A stretch of DNA of 64,000 nt from Archivesica marissinica (taxonomy: Eukaryota > Mollusca > Bivalvia > Venerida > Vesicomyidae): positions 72,575,749-72,639,748 of the forward strand of contig CM026387.1 in NCBI GenBank assembly GCA_014843695.1, written 5' to 3'. Below, in pieces: positions 59,957-64,000 of this stretch. The first letter of the stretch is position 1. Each line of letters begins with the position of its first letter. The notes under the pieces are model-generated. The model did no database searches, was not told the origin of the DNA, and saw nothing but the letters and a program-made list of their open reading frames with translations. The position numbers and the translations under genes were made by a program.

Positions 59957-62900
59957 TTGTCCTGGAATGTCAATGGATTGACTAGCAATAAGAAACATTC
60001 ACCTGAGTTTCTTAATGTGATAACACATCATGACATCATATTCGTATATGAAACTTGGACTAATAAAGATAATGATATTGACGGATATTGTTCACATAAT
60101 TTCTATAGACGTTTTCAGAACCGCAATGCCAGACGATGTAGTGGCGGTATGGTTTTATACTATAAAAAGCAGCTGCAGCCAGGCATCGAACTTATTAGAA
60201 ATCACCATGATACTATTATTTGGCTTAAACTAGACCATAACGTTTTCCATTTTGATAATGATGTGTTTATTTGTGGCACTTATATTTGGTGTGTAAATTC
60301 ACCAGCTTATAATATTGCTACTGTTGATCTTTTTGATACAATTCAACAAGATATTCATGATTTTGAAGACCTAGGTTCTATGTATCTCGTTGGCGATTGG
60401 AATAGCCGTACCGGCACCAAACCTGATTTTATTGACCATGATTGTTTAAATACTGATATTGATGATTTTGATTATTTACCAGATGGTTACCTGAACAGGG
60501 CCTCAATGGATACTACGTGTAATAGTTTTGGGATCAAACTGCTTGATCTTTGCAAATCCTCGGGCTTTCGCATAGCTAACGGTCGTCTATTCAATGATAT
60601 GGATGGTAGTTTTACTTATGCAAACAAGTTAGGCGCGTCTGTAATTGATTTATTGTTATTGAAAGAAAATGATTTTCATATGCTATGTAACTTTTGTGTT
60701 AATACTTTTAATGAATTTAGTGACCATGCAGGTATAGTGTTTTCATTAAAATGTAATGTTAGTGTTGAAGGTGAGCATGATGAAAATGGGTCTCGATTTG
60801 TATGAAACGACGATTTAAAATCTGTTTTTCGCTCAGGTATTATTGCAAGCTTGTCGCATTTTAATAGTATGACAAAAGATATCAATTTAAATAGTCGAGA
60901 TTCTGTTAATAATGTATTGAAGAATTTTGCCAATACTATTCGCGATGTAGCGGATGGTTTGATAACGAATGTATGCAAGCTAAATCGTTGTATGTAAATG
61001 CCCTAAATGTTTTTAATAGACTGAACTCTAATTATAGTCGAGAACAATTTTGTCATTTCAAAAAGTTATATAAAGATTTATGTAAGAAAAAACGAAATGC
61101 TTTCAAACGAAATAAATTGATAGAAATTGAAAAATTAAAACATGCCAAGCCTAAACAGTTTTGGAAATATTTTAAACGAAATAAGAAAAAGTCCACATCC
61201 CATAATATTAGTTTGGACGAATTTAAAACATACTTTTCTGAATTAGGAAATGTTTTACATGATCAAAATACAGAAGCTGAATCTTTTTGTGACAATCATG
61301 ATTTTGATCATTTAGACTGTGCTTTTGAAGAAATTGATAAAACTATAACTATTGAAGAAATTTTAAATGTTGTTAAAAGTTTACAAACTGGTAAATCCAC
61401 AGGTAGTGATTGTATAATGAACGAGTATTTAATTGAAAGTATTGGTATTTTGGCAGCCCATATATGTGACATTTTTAATGCTATTTTAGACTCAAGGTTT
61501 TTTCCCGGATACTTGGACTGATGGTATTATTGTCCCTTTGCATAAAAAGGGTGATGTTAACAACGTAAATAACTATAGGGGTATTACCTTAGTGAGCTGT
61601 TTATCAAAATTATTTACGTCAGTGTTAAATAAAAGAATAGATAAATTTTGTGAAAATAACCATGTAATATCAGACGCTCAGTTTTGATTCCGAAAGGGGC
61701 GTTCAACAGTTGATGCTGTATTTATTTTATCAAGCATTGTTCAGAATTATCTTTTCAATAATAACAGATTATATTGCGTGTACGTCGATTTATGTAAATG
61801 TTTTGATACTATTTATAGAAATGCCTTGTGGATGACATTATATAAAGTTGGTATACAAGGCAAACTTTTACGAATTATTAAAGATATGTACCAAAAGGTT
61901 AAGTCTTGCGTCAGGAATCGTGGTAACTATTCTGATTACTTTGAATACGCCATTGGCCTGAGACAAGGGGAGATAATGTCACCCATTTTGTTTTCATTGT
62001 TTGTTGAAGATTTAGAATTATTTTTACAGGGTACAACGAGTCTGGATTATTAATTGATGATATTTCCCTATTGCTATTGTTGTTTGCCGATGATATGGTC
62101 ATATTAGCAAAATCACCACAAGAATTGCAAACCAATTTAAATTTATTAAATGACTATTGTAAACTTTGGGGATTAGAGGTGAATACGACAAAAACTAAGG
62201 TTATGGTATTTCGGAAAAGGGGTGGATTACTGCCGGGTGAATCATGGACCTATAATTGAACTAATATTGAAATAACAAATGATTTTAATTATTTGGGTAC
62301 TGTTTTTAATTATACTGGTAACTTTGCCATGAATCAACAGTTTTTGTCAGGCAAAGCATTAAAATCGTTGAATATTCCCCTCGCTAACTGTACAACAATA
62401 AGCCTGAAACCAAAGCTGCTTTGCCAGCTTTTTGATGCCTTTGTGGGCTCTATTTTAAATTATAGTTCTGAAATTTGGGGTTTCACCAAATCAAAGGAGC
62501 TAGAACGTATTCATTTGAAATTTTGTAAACGTATTTTAAATGTAAGAGTAACTACTTGTTCTACAGGCGTATATGGCGAATTAGCCAGATATCCACTTTA
62601 CATAACACGTTATACTCGAATTGTAAAATATTGGTTTAAATTGTTACATACAGATAATATAATTTTAAAACGTGTATATGATTGTGCAAATGGTTCCAGA
62701 AATTGGGCGTCCAAACTTAAAGATATTTTAAATAGTTATGGTTTCTCGAACATTTGGGAAAATCCATATAGTGTACAGTGTAGCCAGTTTATAAGTTTGT
62801 TTAAACAACGTGTGATTGATTGTTTCATTCAAGGTTGGTTTGTAAGCAAAGAGACAAGTGGTGTACTAAACTTGTATGATACAATGTAGCTGTAAATTAA

Positions 62901-63274
62901 AATTTGAATATGAACCTTATCTAGATATTGTACCATATATCTTACGTTTTTTAATTACAAGATTAAGAATTTCTGCACATTCATTATGAATACATACTGG
63001 TAGATATGGACAAAATAGAATTCCACAAAATGAACGCTAGTGTTTGTGTTGCAATACACACGACCTAGAAGACGAATATCATGTTATACTTGTTTGCCCG
63101 TGCTATTCAGATTTGAGAAAACTTTACATAAAGAAATATTATTTTGTTAGACCAAATATGCTTAAGTTTATTGAATTGTTGCAATCTAATAAAAGAAATA
63201 TCCTATATAATTTAGCTTTATTCTATAATAAAGCATTTGATATTAAAATAACACTTTTAAATAATATGACCTAA
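59957..63274 (+). pseudogene. LINE-A ORF2: endonuclease, RT and C-terminal domain
   Basis: Endonuclease (59957-60800): SWNVNGL, VYETWT, YLVGDWNSRTG, SVIDLLLL and FSDHAGIVF, so the catalytic Asn, Glu, Asp and His are all present. RT: STGSDCIMNEYLIES, NNYRGITLVSCLSKLFTSVL, CVYVDLCKCFDTIYRNALW, GLRQGEIMSPILFSLF and the catalytic LFADDMVILA. C terminus: CCNTHDLEDEYHVILVC. Damage: tga at 60803, a frameshift near 60965, a frameshift near 61498, tga at 61685 (for Gly in QFGFRKG), a frameshift near 62030, tga at 62257 and a frameshift between 62889 and 63044. About 1,100 codons if read through. Confidence 0.88.
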
Positions 63275-63617
63275 ATCCAATATCAGCACTAATTATTGTT
63301 CATCCTCATAATTAGATGCATTTTCTTATTATTATCAGATTCTATATGCCACATGACCACGATAAAATTGTTGTATATATTTACATCATATATATTTGTA
63401 TATATGTATTTGACGATGTACCATGTACAAGTCTTAATACAATTTCTGTTCTGTTCTGTTCTGTTCTGTTCATAATTTGTAGCACGTAAGACATGTTTCA
63501 TGTTGGCATATTGGCTTGATGGAATATTGAAAATAAACTTGTCAAAACTATTAATCTCGGAATGATTAAATCATAAACAATTGAACAAATGGTGTCCATT
63601 TGTGCGATAACAATATT

Positions 63618-63720
63618 CAATTCAATTCAATATATTTTATTTGGCATAAACATATAACATGTTCATCGCCATAAATCAAATAACATGGCGGTTATAATAA
63701 AACTAACATACATCATTCTA
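63618..63720 (-). mobile_element. Possible antisense LINE 3' UTR fragment, copy 2
   Basis: Same as 55768-55870, shifted by 7850 bp within duplication unit 2. Confidence 0.35.
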
Positions 63721-63898
63721 TAAATTGAGAAATGTGTGTATTATTAATTAACGGTAGTTGCACTGGAAATCCAAGTATTTTTAATTACGATATATTATTA
63801 TACGACTGATTGGGAAGTGTTTTATGGTATTTACAATTTACGACACTCGCATTTTGACCACAAAGTAACTCTTTTCATTGGAAATAGCACACTGATTA

Positions 63899-64000
63899 TT
63901 AACCCTTTCAACACCACAGACCTCTAAATAGGCTTACAAAAAGTGTAGATCCAGATGAGCCGGCTCGTGACGAGCCGTCTCATCAGGATCTGCACTTTTT
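63899..64000 (+). mobile_element. piggyBac-type MITE, copy 4 (cut by window end)
   Basis: TTAA at 63899-63902, then ccctttcaacaccacagacc and the internal near-palindrome. It is identical to the start of the copy at 56049, as expected from the duplication. Confidence 0.88.

Larger units (their letters stand above)
59138..63470 (+). mobile_element. LINE-A, most complete copy (duplication unit 2)
   Basis: A non-LTR retrotransposon with ORF1 (about 59220-59946), ORF2 (59957-63274) and a 3' tail ending in (TTCTG)n at 63445-63470 rather than poly-A. ORF1 is of the coiled-coil plus RRM plus C-terminal-domain type known from L1 ORF1p. ORF2 has an APE endonuclease, RT and a C-terminal zinc-knuckle-like region. 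Short 3' repeats are typical of CR1-like elements, but the clade needs an RT tree. Stops and frameshifts make it inactive. Confidence 0.88.
56888..64000. repeat. Large tandem duplication, unit 2 (runs past the window end)
   Basis: Repeats unit 1 in the same order, with an extra 3383 bp (about 58654-62036) holding SINE-B, SINE-C and the 5' two thirds of LINE-A. Because the extra segment makes LINE-A contiguous, unit 2 keeps the older arrangement and unit 1 has the deletion. It includes SINE-D (56888-57047) and SINE-E (57333-57545), both antisense. Confidence 0.88.

Noticed and set aside
59716..59998. Antisense frames over LINE-A ORF1
   Set aside because: Shadows of the sense ORF1/ORF2 frames, which show clear motif conservation.

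Overview
The window is eukaryotic, AT-rich and dominated by repeats. It carries one split metazoan-type gene, several non-LTR retrotransposons (LINEs), at least five tRNA-derived SINE families, piggyBac-type MITEs and about a dozen minisatellite arrays. There are no operons, bacterial genes or CRISPR arrays. The mix of tRNA-derived SINEs, LINEs, minisatellites and a globin with an N-terminal acylation motif fits a marine lophotrochozoan, most likely a mollusc. That assignment is inference; no marker gene fixes the species.

Layout. 1-6160: a 38-bp minisatellite. 6160-11467: a short spacer and a 60-bp minisatellite built from the 3' half of a tRNA-Thr(CGT)-like sequence; a 1000-N gap (7383-8382) lies inside and is flanked by near-identical copies of about 1.6 kb. 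11555-20430: scattered SINEs, two MITEs, a (CAGA)n tract, a LINE tail and a 30-bp array.

20431-30523: a two-exon globin gene on the + strand (188 aa). Its single 9.5-kb intron is largely tandem repeats: an array of duplicated splice-donor segments, then 45-, 88-, 36- and 39-bp arrays, plus SINE pieces. 31616-38930: SINEs, two decayed LINE fragments and a long antisense LINE (family A) that carries four nested insertions, three of them with readable or likely target-site duplications. 39165-40285: 21-bp and 44-bp arrays. 42557-49220: a 45-bp minisatellite split by a nearly complete L1/Tx1-like LINE (family B).

51277-52300: a large inverted repeat and a 48-bp array. 52421-64000: a tandem duplication. 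Copy 1 is 4467 bp. Copy 2 is longer by 3383 bp and holds the better-preserved LINE-A with ORF1 and ORF2. The junction between the copies lies inside two SINEs and shows a 4-bp microhomology.

The globin is the only gene I consider likely to be functional in the host. Nearly all the other long open frames are artefacts of minisatellites whose unit length is a multiple of three, or broken retrotransposon ORFs.
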